Shown piece after piece: positions 11,786 through 24,626 of a DNA stretch of 64,000 bases (position 1 is its first letter; each line of letters starts with the position of its first letter). A program made the translations under genes and the position numbers. The DNA is from Stomoxys calcitrans (lineage: Eukaryota; Arthropoda; Insecta; Diptera; Muscidae). The notes under the pieces were generated by a model. That model was not told where the DNA came from and ran no database searches. It saw only the letters and a program-made list of their open reading frames with translations. The stretch covers positions 33,435,478-33,499,477 of the forward strand of contig NC_081553.1 of the NCBI RefSeq assembly GCF_963082655.1. The letters are read 5' to 3'.

Positions 11786-13018
11786 TATTCTATGATTTTG
11801 TTTTCCCATATTCATGGCCTATTCATATTGATAATCAGTGCAATATTCTAAAGATAGGCATTTATTTTTGCTGAATACCCATAGTAAACCAACAGAACAT
11901 GCATCCTGACTTCAGTGATTGCGATCTGAATGGGTTCAAATAGTTGTTATTATTGTTTACTTCTGCCATTTGTTGTATTATTGAATGTTCGTATGTCTGC
12001 TAGTAAGAAGAAAGAAAACAAAATCACACGTATAGTACATAAATCCATAAATGAAGGGTTACTATTCTTGCCAGTGATCATCTTCCAGTTTGTGGGCTTG
12101 CTGCTACAGTCACAGATTTCACAGGATTTCCATGAAGTCTGAATTTTTTGGTTTTTCTTTTCCTTGTTTTTTTTTTTTTTTTTTGTGTAAAAACTTAAAT
12201 GCTCTTCATGCATATTCATATGGCCCAGCCAATATGTGGGTATCATGGCTTAAATCAGTAACGGCAGCATCAACGAATTGATGTTACTTCTGTTGTTGTG
12301 GTGTTTTTGTTGCTGCTTGTCCACAGGTATGTAGGGACAGACTAGGGAGAAGGTGCACTTACTCCATTCCAGGCAACACATGAGACTGTCTTTCATACTT
12401 TGCATCGGTATGAAGATGGTGATGGTGATGGCGATGCTGATGATGAGGATATGCTTTTCAAGAGCATCTCCTTGCAGCAGCAGAAGCTGCAACATCTTAG
12501 ACTGACTGACTGCCTGCCTTTATCGTTGGTGTAGCATGGGTAACATGCAACAGCATTGGCTTCGCCATCAACATCAGCAGCCACAACAATATTTTCAACA
12601 CTCGATTTTTGACATGATTTACACAAAACTTATCGCTCACGATTCGCTTTTCTCGAACTATTTCATTGTTGAACATTATTTTTTTTCATGCAAGATTTTC
12701 TTCTACTGATCCTGCTGCTGCTGCTGAGGATGATGTTGGTGTTGGGAGTGATGCTGGTGGTGCCTATGTAAAAAATATCTTCTTTTTCGCTAGATTTGAT
12801 TTCTCATGCGATATTTCTAACACCTTTTTTTTGGGTGTTTGATTATTTTTGTAGGTTTATCTAAAAATTTGAACTCGTGAATTTTTGCCTAAGAAAAATT
12901 CATTTGAATGTTGGAATGGTGGAATGTTTTTTTTCAGAGAAAAGATGGAAGACCTGCCGTTACATGAAGGAATGAGTATGTGAAATAACTGTCTAAGGCT
13001 TAAATGTATGTAAGAAAT
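11786..13018. other. Gene-free stretch with short triplet-rich tracts
   Basis: A poly-T run near 12168-12184 and short GATGGT/GCTGAT and CTGCTG tracts at about 12415-12450 and 12710-12755. No supported gene. Confidence 0.4.
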
Positions 13019-13761
13019 TTAACAAGTAAAAAGGCGGGGCCGGGCCGAACTTTGGATACCCAGCACCTCGGATATATAGGTAAACCAACTTTTGTCATAA
13101 TCCAGTGAAAAAAGTGTAATTTATGCCCCACATAGCAGCCATATAAAAATATGGTCCGATTTGGACCAAATTCGACATGAATATTGAGTGGTCTAACAAG
13201 CACAAATCATTGTTCAATTTTGTAAAACAAAATATTAGTCTTCTTGTTAGCCATATCCAAATATACTACATGGAAAAAACATAAGTCCTTGCGCCAAATT
13301 TCAGCGAAATCGGATTATAAATGTGCCTTTTATGGGGCTAAGTCTTTAAATCGAGAGATCGGTCGGCGAAATCGTACAATAAATGCGCCTTTTAGATCGG
13401 TCTATATGTCAGCTATATCCAAATCTGGAACGATCTGACCCAAATTGAAGATGAATGCTGAAGAGCCTAACACAACTCATTGTCCCAAATTTCGGCGATA
13501 TCGGACAATATATGCGCCTTTTATGGCCCCAAAACTTTAAATCGAGAGACCGGTCAATATGGCAGCTATCTCCAAATGTGGACCGAATTTGGTCCAAATT
13601 GAAGAAGAATGTTGAAGAGCCTAACACAACTCACTGTTACAAATTTCGGGGACATCGGACAATAAATGCGCCTTTTATTGACCCAAAACCTTAAATCAAG
13701 AGATAGGTCTATATGGAAGCTATATCCAAATCTGATCCGATCTGAGCCAAACAACTCACTG
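13019..13761 (+). mobile_element. A-family element, forward, 3'-truncated
   Basis: Starts 'aacaagtaaaaaggcggggc' with a damaged palindrome, then 'ggatacccagcacctcgg' and modules; stops where a reverse copy begins. Confidence 0.7.
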
Positions 13762-14582
13762 TCCTCAAGAGATATTGAGCTGAAATTTTGTACAGATTCT
13801 TTTTTTGTCCATAAGCAGGTTAAGTTCGAAGATGGGCTATATCGGACTATATCTTGACATAGCCCCCATATAGACCGATCGGCCGATTTAGGGTCTTAGG
13901 CCCATAAAAGCCACATTTACTATCCGATTTTTCTGAAATTTGGGACAGTGAGTTGTGTTAGGCCCTTCGACATTCTTAGTCAATATGGCCCAGATCGGTC
14001 CAGATTTGGATATAACTGCCATATAGACCGATCCTCCGATGTAGGGTCTTAGGCCGATAAAAGCTACATTTATTATCCGATTTGCTGAAATTTGAGACAG
14101 TGAGTTGTGTTAGATCCTTCGACATTCTAAGCCAAAATGGCTCAGATCGGTCCAGATTTGGATATTCGACATTCTTAGTCAATATGGCCCAGATCGGTCC
14201 AGATTTGGATATAGCTGCCATGTAGACCGATATATCGATTTAAAGTCTTGGCGCCAAAAAGGCGCATTTATAATCCGATTTCACTGAAATTAGACACAGT
14301 AACTTATGTTAGGCTTTTCAACAACCGTGTCGTATATGGTTCAGATCGGTTTATTTTTAGATATAGTTAATAAAGAGACCAATATTTTGTTAAACACAAT
14401 TGAATAATGTCTTGTACTTATTAGTATTTGGTACGAATCGGAACATATTTCTTTATAACTGCTGTGCAACATAAGGTATGCAATTTTCACCGGATTTTAA
14501 TGAAAGGTGGTTTACATATGTACCCGAGGTGGTGGGTATCCAAAGATCGGCCCGGCCGAACTTAACGCCTTTTTACTTGTTA
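13762..14582 (-). mobile_element. A-family element, reverse, fused to the previous copy
   Basis: Begins inside the family at 'gagatattgagctgaaattttg' and ends with 'ggtggtgggtatccaaagat', TCGGCCCGGCCGAA and 'cgcctttttacttgtta'. Confidence 0.7.
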
Positions 14583-15527
14583 TAGACTGTAGGGTGATTT
14601 TAACAGACAGACGGACGGACATGGCTAGATCGTCTTAGATTTTTTTTTAGATATTAGTCGTTGGGGATTGCAAATGGGCCATATCGGTTCAGATTTGGAT
14701 ATAGCTCCCATATAAACCGATTTCCCGATTTTACTTCTTGAGTCCCTGGAAGCCTCAATTTTCATCCGATTGGGCTAAAATTTTGCACATAGTGTTCTGT
14801 TATGACTTTTAACAACTGTGCCTAATACGATCTGAATCGGTTTATATCCTGTTTTAGCTCCCATATAAACCGATCTCCCGATTTGACTTCTTGAGACCCT
14901 GGAGGCCTCAATTGTCATTCGATTTGGCTAAAATTTCGCACATAGTGTTCTGTTATGACTCCCCACAACTGTGCCAAGTACTATCTGAATCGGTGTAGCT
15001 CCCATATAAACCGATCGCTCGATTTGATTTCTTGAGCCCCTGGAAGCCGCAATTGTCATTCGATTAATCTGAAATTTTGCACATAGTGTTCTGTTATGAC
15101 TTGCAACAACTGTGCTTAATACGGTCTAAATCAGTCAAGAACTTGATATAGCATCCATATAAACCGATCTCCAGATTTGACTTCTTGAGCCCCTAGAAGA
15201 TTAAATGTTCATCAGATTTGGCTGAAATTTTGTACACAATGTTCTGTTATGTCTCCCAATAACTGTGCCAAGTACGGTTCAAATCGGTCTATAACCTGGT
15301 ATAGCTCCCATATAAACCAATCGCCCGATTTGACTTCTTGAGACCTACAAGCCGCGATTTTTATCTGATTTTTCTGAAATTTTATGTTATGCGTCTCAAC
15401 AATTGTGCCAAGTATGGTCAAAATCGGTCTTTAACCAGATATAACTCCCATATTTTAGCAGAATCCAATGTGGTGTGTTCCCAAGATTCGGCCCGGTCGA
15501 ATTTAGCCCGCTTTTACTTGTTTCTTC
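14583..15527 (-). mobile_element. B-family element, reverse
   Basis: Tandem modules with 'agctcccatataaaccgatc' and 'gacttcttgagcccctgg', ending 'gtgttcccaagattcggccc' and 'cccgcttttacttgtttctt'. Confidence 0.7.
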
Positions 15528-15799
15528 TATCATTCCCTTCATAATTTAGCAGCAGTCATTTTCAGCAAACAAATGACTTTTCAGCAGTAAGCCTTCTACT
15601 ATGGAATTTCTATACTACTGCTCTAATAGCAGCATTACTGCTACAATAGCAGCAAAATTAACTACTAATATTCAGCAGACAGTGTTTGCTATTTCCAGCA
15701 ATATTTTTTTCTATGGGTGCATACTTTAAGGGGTCACAGATCAATATTTCGAGGTTTTACAAATGGAATGACTATGGTGGTCCATATAAAAATCAAATA
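15528..15799. other. CAGCA-rich spacer plus short repeat scrap
   Basis: Contains scattered agcag motifs up to about 15715, then 'ggggtcacagatcaatattt', the 3' end type of the B/F families. No gene. Confidence 0.35.
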
Positions 15800-16035
15800 T
15801 TGGGTTGCCCAAAAAGTAATTGCGGATTTTTCATTTAGTCGGCGTTGACAAATTTTTTTACAGCTTGTGACTCTGTAATTGCATTCTTTCTTCCGTCAGT
15901 TATCAGCTGTTTCTTTTAGCTTGTTTTAGAAAAAAGTGTAAAAAAAGTATATTTGATTAAAGTTCATTCTAAGTTTTATTAAAAATGCATTTACTTTCTT
16001 TTAAAAAATCCGCAATTACTTTTTGGGCAACCCAA
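15800..16035. mobile_element. Tc1/mariner-type MITE (copy 2, full length)
   Basis: 236 bp between TA dinucleotides; both ends carry TTGGGTTGCCCAAAAAGTAA and its complement. Used as the reference copy. Confidence 0.9.
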
Positions 16036-18253
16036 TACATGAAAAAGATGAAATTGTCAAAAAATACTTTCAGCACCAGGCAGGTTTATAAAATGGCATC
16101 TCCATGAAATAGGAGACACAACACTGCTATTTGGGTTCTATGGCTGAAAATGATTCTAAATGAATGTATTTTAGGGATTCGGTTACTCCTTAACTTCATA
16201 GTCTCACCAATTTTATTGCCAATCATCCTTCAAAATTTGTTGATTTCTCTACAACAGCTTATAATGTTATCTCGGTGCAATAAATCACCGACATCTGTCA
16301 GATTTCCTAAACAAAAAAAAAACAGCAGGAACATCATAATAATTATGCGGTGGCAAACAAAAAACAAACTCGAACAAATAAGGGTTAACCACACAAACTC
16401 ATGAAAACACAAGCACACAAACTCGCACAATATCTGCAGCAGCATCATTAACCATGCCCCTCCTAAAAAACACCAAGAAACAAACCCACCCCCAGAGAAA
16501 AAATTTTAGCTGAAAGCAAATGGAAAATTATCCAAAACCAGTTTCAAAAATTAAATTTCGATTAACATTTGGAACAACAGTCGCAAAAAAAAACGTAACA
16601 CTTGTTATGTGACAACAAGGACGAAGCCCACCATCATCAAGATTAACAAAAAAAGAAAAAACTCATGAAGGACGTGCACTTGAAAACATCTGCTAAAATA
16701 ACACTTTCAGCTCAAGGAAAGTGGATAAGAAAAAAAACCATTACCAACGAAGTGTCATTGATATGGTAGCTCTACACTGCACAACAAACCACCACCACCA
16801 CTAACACTCCTTTCCCCCTACCCCTAGTTTCACAAAGGTCACTACTCTGTAATTAATATCTAAAAAAAACCAAGCTTTGCTATGGTTAATGTTTGTAAAT
16901 TTTCCTCCACAACACCAAAGTTAATGTTTTATGACAACCCAGATTTGTGGTAACCACAAGAAATGTCTATAAGGGGAGAGACCGCGCTAAAGGGGTGAGC
17001 CATGAGCATAAATGATATTTATTTTAATCAAAAAATTCACTTGTCATTGTCATGATTTGTGTCAGATTAACTGCTCATAAGAAGAAAAAAAAAGTGATGA
17101 ACTTGCTCACAAATTGTTTTCCAAAAGAGTGAAGCATTGAGCTGAGCTGAGGATTAAGCCTCATGTCAGAATGAAACATGTTAAATGTGTAGTTCTATAA
17201 ATCTGTTGGATTTTTCTATAATTGGTAAAGAATGAATTTGGAAATCCCCATTTAACATAATGGAATATAGAAAAAGAACAAAGAAAAATTCAAACATTAT
17301 CAGCCAAAGCAAAATTAGGTGTAAATAGTCCGATACATTGTAAAACTAATGGAAATATAAAATATCAACAATCAATAAATTGCTCTTGTACACATTTTTT
17401 TCCAAAAGTTAACCCATTGCCCTTCTTGGGCTTGGTGTCCCTAGTCATGCTTACGAAGCACTTGCAACCGACGATGTGCGTTTTGGCTTAGAAACATAAT
17501 TAAGTAAGTTAAATCATTCGTCTTCAGAATCTCTTCAAAGAAGGTTTAGTTTACGGGCTCTGTGGGTGACCGCTTTACTTTGAACCTATTTTTTCTGCAG
17601 ACGGTGTTTTCATACTACTTTCCAGCGTGAAAACAAATAGGCCAATTCCATGTGCGACATGTTCTTAAGCAAATGCCAATATGCTACAAGCGTGAAATTA
17701 TTGAGAGTGATCTTTAATAGGAAACTGAACTGGTATTTTCACATACGAGAGGCTTACTGACAAGGCCGTTTGTCCTTATGAAAAAGGGTTTAGGGTTAAA
17801 GTCATTCATTGGATCTAAAAGGACATACGAGTGCTAATTTTAATAATAGATCGACAATTGAGTCTATAAAGACAGTGGGGTGGCCATAATAGCGACATCA
17901 ACCATGACGCTGAAGTCAGGGATATTCTTAGAGTATAGGAATGAGGTAAACGCCTGGTCTAAACATGACACAATACTCATCATTCAGGTGATAGGCAATG
18001 GGGGGGGAAGAGAAATAAGGAGGAGATTTACTTAGGACGATAGCAGACAGGTGATTGTCGTTAGTATACGTATTACAATACATACATATTAAAGGCATAC
18101 AAGGCAACATAGTTTGGTTTGCTTGATTTTGATTTTCAATGATTCATGGCCGTTACAAATTGACCTAATGCCATCCGCCATAAAGGCGTTGTTCAGAATC
18201 GTGACAAAACGCAGCTAATTTTGAGGAAAAATCATAAAGTCACCCTATATATA
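16036..18253. other. Gene-free stretch
   Basis: A-rich, apparently single-copy DNA. Frames here are short, low-complexity and without domain signs. Confidence 0.4.
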
Positions 18254-18468
18254 TTGGGTTGCCCAAAAAGTAGTTGCGGACTTTTTAAAAGAAAGTAAAT
18301 GCATTTTTAATCAAATATACTTTTTTTACACTTTTTTTCTACAGCAAGCTAAAAGTAACAGCTGATAACTGACAGAAGAAAGAATGCAATTACAGAGTCA
18401 CAAGCTGTGAAAAAATTTGTCAACGCCGACTATATGAAAAATCGGCAATTACTTTTTGGGCAACCCAA
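18254..18468. mobile_element. MITE (copy 3, inverted relative to copy 2, internal deletion)
   Basis: TA-flanked, TIRs intact, but lacks the 'aaaacttagaatgaacttt' part of the body. Confidence 0.88.
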
Positions 18469-18669
18469 TATATTGTCAATGTTTAAATGAATCCCAATTT
18501 TGAACGCTTAAGCTCAATTCGTGAAGAATGTACCATTTTGTACGTTTTAATACTTAAATATATCTTCTAGTTGCCAAATATATTGTACGTGCGATATTGC
18601 GATATCATATTATTATGATATTATTGCTTAATTTTAGCAGAAAATCTATTTAGAACTATTTTGTACTTT

Positions 18670-19560
18670 ATGGATGGGGGTATGCAAATCTAGTCATTCC
18701 GTTTGCAATACCTCGAAATATTGATCTGCTACCCCATAAAGTATATAGATTCTGGATCGTCTCAACATTCTGAGTTTGTCTAGCCATGTTCGTCCATCTG
18801 TCGAGATCACGAATGCGCTCGAACTCATAAAGCTAACCACTTGAAATTTTGCATAGACACTTAATATTGACCTATGTCTTTGGGAATTGCAAAAGGGCCA
18901 AATTGGTTCAGATTTGGATATAGCCCTAATATAAACCGATACCGCGATTTGACTTCGTGAGCCCTAAGAAGCCTTAATTTTCAAAAATACTTGAGTTATG
19001 GTTTCCAACATCCACACTAAGTATGATTCGAATCGGTCTATAAACAGATATAGCCTCCATATAAACCGATCCCCGGATTTGACTTCTTGAGCCGTTAGAT
19101 TTTCATCCGATTTGGCTCACAATTGGAACGAAGACTTATGTTATGACTTTCAACATCCACGCCAAGTATGATCCGAATCGGCCCATAGACACATATAGCC
19201 CCCATATAAACCGATCCCCAGATTTGACATCTTGAGCCTCAATTAGAAGCCTCAATTTAATCAGATTTGTCTGAAATTTGGAACAAAGACTTGTGTTATG
19301 ACTTCCAACATCCATGTTAAGTATGATTTGAATCGGTCTATTAACAGATATAGCTCCATATAAACCGATCTCCGGTTTTGGCTTCTTGAGCCAATAGAAG
19401 CCTAAATTTTCACCTGATTTAGTTGAAGTTTGGCCCTAAAACCTATCTTATGCCTTACAATGTCAGTGCCTAGTTTTATCCGAATCGGTCAATATGGTGA
19501 TATAGATCCCCCTAAGTACCGATATCCCGATATGACTTCTTGAGTCCAAAACAAGTAAAA
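18670..19560 (-). mobile_element. B-family element, reverse fragment
   Basis: Starts near 'ggatgggggtatgcaaatct' and contains modules with 'cccccatataaaccgatccc' and 'gacttcttgagcc'. The distal palindrome end is missing. Confidence 0.65.
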
Positions 19561-19567
19561 GATAACA

Positions 19568-20792
19568 AGTAAAAAGGCATTAATTTCGGCAGGGCCGAAC
19601 TTTGGATACCCACCACCTCGGGTATATATGTAAACCACATTTCATCAAAATCCGGTGAAAATTGCATACCTTATGACCCATAGCAGTTATATCGAAATCT
19701 GTTCCGATTTGGACCAACTACTAATATGTACAGTAGCTATATCTAAAAATAAACCGATCTGAACCATATACGACACGGATGTTGAAAAGTCTCACATAAG
19801 CCACTTTGTCAAATTTTAGTGAAATAGGATTTTAAATGCTCCTTTTATGGGGCCAAGACTTTAAATCGAGGTATCGGTCTACATGGCAGCTATATCCAAA
19901 TCTGAACCGATTTGGGTCAAGTTGCACAGAAATGTCGAAGAGCCTAATACAAAGCACTGTGCCAAATTGCGACGAAATCGGACAATAAAGGCGCCTTTTA
20001 TGGGCCCAAAACCTTGAATCGAGAGATCGGTCTATATGGCAGCGATATCCAAATCTGGACCGATCTGTGCCATATTGCAGAAGTATGTCAAGGGGCTTAA
20101 CTTGACCCACCGTCCCAAATTTCGGCGACATCGGCCAAAAAATGCGCCTTTTATGGGCCCAAATCTTAAATCGAGAAATCGGTCTATATGGCAGCTATAT
20201 CCAAATCTGAACCGATCTGAGCTAAATTGACAAAGGATTTTTAAAGGCCTTACACAACTCACTGTCCAAAATTTCAGCAAAATCGGATGATAAATGCGGC
20301 TTTTATGGGCCTAAGACCCTAAATTGGCGGATCGGTCTATATGGCAGCTATATCCAAATCTGGAGCGATCTAGGCCAAATTGAAGAAGGATGTCGAGTGG
20401 CCTAACACAACTCACTGTCCCAAATTTCAGCAAAATCAGGTAATAAATGTGGCTTTTATGGGCTTAAAACCCTAAATCGGCGGATCGGTCTATATGGGGG
20501 CTATATCATGATATAGTCCGATAAAGCCCATCTTAGAACTTAACCTACTTATGGAGAAAAAAAAGAATCTGTGCGAAGTTTCAGCTTAATATCTCTATTT
20601 TTAAAGACTGCATTGTGATTTCAACAGACAGACGGATTGACGGACTTACATGTCTAGATCGTCTTAGATTTTTACGCTGATCAAGAATATATATACTTTA
20701 TAGGGTCGGAAATGGATATTTCGATGTGTTGCAAACGGAATGATAAAATGAATATAACCCCATCCTGCGGTGGTGGGTATAAAAATGTATGC
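19568..20792 (+). mobile_element. Complete A-family element, forward
   Basis: Begins 'aacaagtaaaaaggcattaa' with 'ttcggcagggccgaa', has modules repeating about every 153 bp, the 'cagacagacgga' tract, and ends 'catcctgcggtggtgggtat'. Confidence 0.75.
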
Positions 20793-21060
20793 ACAATAAA
20801 TTTATTTGAAGAGCACAATTTTATTCTACACTTGCTGAACCGGACCCGCTCCGCTATGCCTCCTTTTACTTTATACGGAGCTAAATTATCCTTTGAATAT
20901 TTATTTTCGACAATTAAAGAGCTTTTATTGAAATACCATGCTACGAAAATAATATATTCACATCGCTTGACTAACAGTATAACAATATAAGTGTGTTTAA
21001 CTGAGTGGTCCACTAGACACTTGCCCCTGAAAAAATATCAGCATCGTGCTCTTGCCTCAA
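20793..21060. other. Short spacer
   Basis: Contains 'ggacccgctccgctatgcc', similar to scraps near 425, 925 and 48400. No gene. Confidence 0.35.
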
Positions 21061-22755
21061 ATAACATGTTTTTAAACTCTATATTGGTTTAAGTAGAGTT
21101 TATAGGATGAGGCGTCGCCCAAACTAAAAATTGGGTGTCAAATTAGTTTTCTAATCTCAAATACCTTTCATTTGAGCCCCATATTGGCATGGTCGGCAAA
21201 TGTTTACCCTGTGTGGGGTTTTTGGGGTGGTGCCCTAAATACATGGTCCCACATTTGGATATTCGAATTCTACTCCCATTTACCTTTATTTGAGCCCCAT
21301 ATTGCGATAGTCAGTAAATAATTGCTATTTGTGGTCTATTTTGGGAAAGAGGTAGACTCCCAGAAATTTGGTCCCGAAAGTGGGTATTATTGTAATTTCG
21401 TGCTCTACTTCCCAATACATTTTATATGAGCCCCACATTGACATGCTAGGAAAATATGCCCGATTTAGGGGTGGGATGGTCCCCCAAACTCTGCGTCGTG
21501 GTCTATTCTCATGTATATATATATATCATTTATTTAAACCCTATATCGTCATTGACCTCGAAATTAGATTTAGATATCATATACGTTTTCTAATCTCAAA
21601 TACCTTTCTTTTAAAACCCTTATTGCAAAACTCAGCATATATGTGCGGTTTGGGTATAGGCTCTAAATGCTATCAATATCGATCTCCACTCTCTTTAACA
21701 CCCAAATTGTCATTGGTCGTTCCCTGGACTGTTAGTCCCGAATGTTGAATTCTGATTCCTGGTCTACTCCCAAATATCTTTCATTTGAGCCCCATATTTC
21801 CATAGTCGGCAAACATGTTTGGTTTGGAGGTGTTTTGGTCATGTTTTGGTCAAATTGTCATGGCGAGCAAATACGTCCTATGGTTCTTATGGGGGTTGGT
21901 CGTTCCCTGGACTGTTAGTCCCGAATGTTGAATTCTGATTCCTGGTCTACTTCCAAATATCTTTCATTTGAGCCCCATATTTCTATAGTCGGCAAACATG
22001 TTTGGTTTAGAGGTGTTTTGGGGGATGGGGCGGCACTCTGTGACTTGGCTCTGTAAATATCTATCAGATTCGTGTTCTACTCTAAAATACCTCTTTTTTG
22101 AGCCCCATATTTCAATTTTCCGCAAATACGTCCTATGTAGGTGGTGTAATGGTGTTGGGGTGGCTTCAGACACTTTTTCCTGAATATTTATATCAGATTC
22201 GTGCCTTATCATTTGAGACCCATATTGCTATGGTCGTAAATTTGTCCGCTTTGTATGTTATTTTGGGGGAGGGGACCCCCCTTTTATTTGAGTCCCACAT
22301 TGCCATGTTCAGTAAATAAGTTCTGTTTGGGGGTGTTTGGGGGAAGGGGAAGACTCCCTGAAACTTGGTCCCACATTTGTGTATTAGATTCGTATTCTAC
22401 TAGCAAATACCTTTTATTTGAGTCCCATATTGTCGTGATTGGTCTAAATATATGTTTGGTAGGTTTTAGGATGGGGCTGGCCCCTAGGTACCCCATCCGA
22501 AATTTGGATACCAAATTTTTATTTTTAGGTTACTAAAGAACGGCACACAAAATTTCGCTTAAATCGCACCACTCATCTCCGAGATCTGGTGTTTTTGAAA
22601 ATTAGGGTAAGGCGGAGGGTCCACCCCTTCAGATATCAAAAAATTTGGTACCCTATTTTCACCACGGGATTATCTGTGGAAATTTCAAGAAAATCGGTTC
22701 AGCCGTTTCTGAGTCTATACGGAATAGATAAACAAACACAAACTCATTTTAAACC
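21061..22755 (+). repeat. D-family tandem repeat block
   Basis: Repeats of 'tacctttcatttgagcccca' with G-rich stretches. An internal 182-bp duplication (about 21713-21838 against 21895-22020) is nearly identical. Ends at 'agccgtttctgagtctatac'. Confidence 0.7.
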
Positions 22756-23612
22756 CTACACCACCACTGTGGTACAGGGTATTATAATTTTGTGCATTTC
22801 TTGCAACGCTAAGAAGGAGAGGAGCTAGACCCATTGTTAAATATACCGATCGGCTTAGAACCACTTCCTGATTCGATTTAGCGATATCCGTCTGTCTGTC
22901 TGGCTATGTATTCTTGTGATCAAGGTACAGGTCGCATTTATTGTACGATTGCCATGAAACTTTGCACAAGTCACTTCATTGACCCAAGGAGGAACGCTAT
23001 TAATTTTGAAAAAAATCGGTTCAGATTTAGATATAGCTCCAATATATATATATATCTTTCAGCCGATATGGACTTTTAAGGCTGTAGAAGCCACAATTTT
23101 GCTCCGATTTTACAAAATTTGGCAGAGGTGTTTTATTTGACGTCTACATATGTGTTCAAAATTTCATAAAAACCGGACCAGATTTATATATAACTCCCAT
23201 CTATATCTTTCATCCGATACTGCCTTTTAAGGCTGTAGAAGCCACAATTTTTGTCCGATCTTTACAAAATTTCAGCCAAATCGGATAAGAATTGCGCCTT
23301 CTAGTGGCTTAAGAAGTCAAGACCCAAGACCCAAGATCAGTTTATATGGCAGCTACATCAAAACATGATCCGATATGGCCCATTTACAATCCTAACCGAA
23401 CTACACTAATAGAAATTTTTGTGCAAAATTTCAAGCGGCTAGCCTTACTCCTTCGAAAGTTAGCGTACGGAAGGACGGACAGGGCTAGTTCGATATGAAA
23501 TGTCATGACGATCAAGAATATATATACTTTATGGGGTCTTCGACGAATATTTCGAGTAGTTACAAAAAGACTGACGAAATTAGTATACCACCATCCTATG
23601 GTGGAGGGGATC
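22756..23612 (+). repeat. E-family 5' part joined to F-family 3' part
   Basis: Opens 'cctacaccaccactgtggta' and 'cagggtattataa', has E modules up to about 23265, then F sequence 'attgcgccttctagtggctt' through 'cctatggtggaggggat'. Looks like a composite from insertion or recombination. Confidence 0.6.
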
Positions 23613-24626
23613 ATTGCCAGATCATTGCAATGGTCATTTCAAGATCTTTATAAATGTTTACAGGTTGAAAATTGCTTAGGAAAAAAGTTTTGAGAAGTTC
23701 AATGACATTAAAGTTCGATGTCAATATCAAATAGTTATTGAAAAGAAAAACAATAAACTCTAATGACCGCATGCTTTATAATGTGACACTTATCATTTAA
23801 TACTCTTTTCATTCCTACCAAAAATTTCGTTGAGAAAAATTCTCAAAAAAACTTAAAGTATGCTCTGTTTGTGGTATAATGAAAATAATTGAAAATATTA
23901 AGCATTATCATAAAAACATAAGAAAATGAAAACAAATTTAATCCGACATTTTATTTTTCTCAAAAAAAAAAAAAAAAACAAAAACCCTTTTGACAAAGGT
24001 ACAACAGGGAAAAATGTAACAGCTATCTTAAAAAATGGATTTTTGAAATGGACATAAAGAGGAAAAATAAATTATCTCATTTATATCAACGATAAAAATA
24101 AATGAACAATACAAATAATCGGTGGGGCAGCCAACAAGATTTGCTGCAACTCAAGCAGACAGACAGACATGCGGACACTCATTCACTTAGTCGCACTAAT
24201 CACTTCATTTCGTTCAGGTTGAGGATTTAAAAGATCATTAAGCCTCATTAAGATTTAATCATGTTGAGTCGCATGGAACGTGAGAGAGAGAGAGAGAGAA
24301 AGAGAGAGAAATAGAGAGAAAGGGAACGAATCCAACGACAAATGCGATCAACTCAATCAAACAACAAATGGAGGCTATAAAACTACAAAAGCAACGACAA
24401 CAATCAGACCAAACTCTGGCACAGAGACAACCACAACCACAAGCACAATTTATTAAATGTTTTGTGGTGGATTTGTTTTTTTTTCTCACACAATATCCGC
24501 CGACCAAGCATCCAATCGATCGACTCTGTGTAGATGAGTGAGGATCACCAACGAAGTTCAGGGAACACGCACACAGCCATGGTAGGGCCTCATTTTGAGG
24601 ACTAGAACAACGTTTAGCTGTTCTTT
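23613..24626. other. Gene-free stretch with (GA)n tract
   Basis: Poly-A near 23959-23978 and GA-rich repeats at about 24282-24330. Open frames here lack any domain pattern. Confidence 0.4.
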
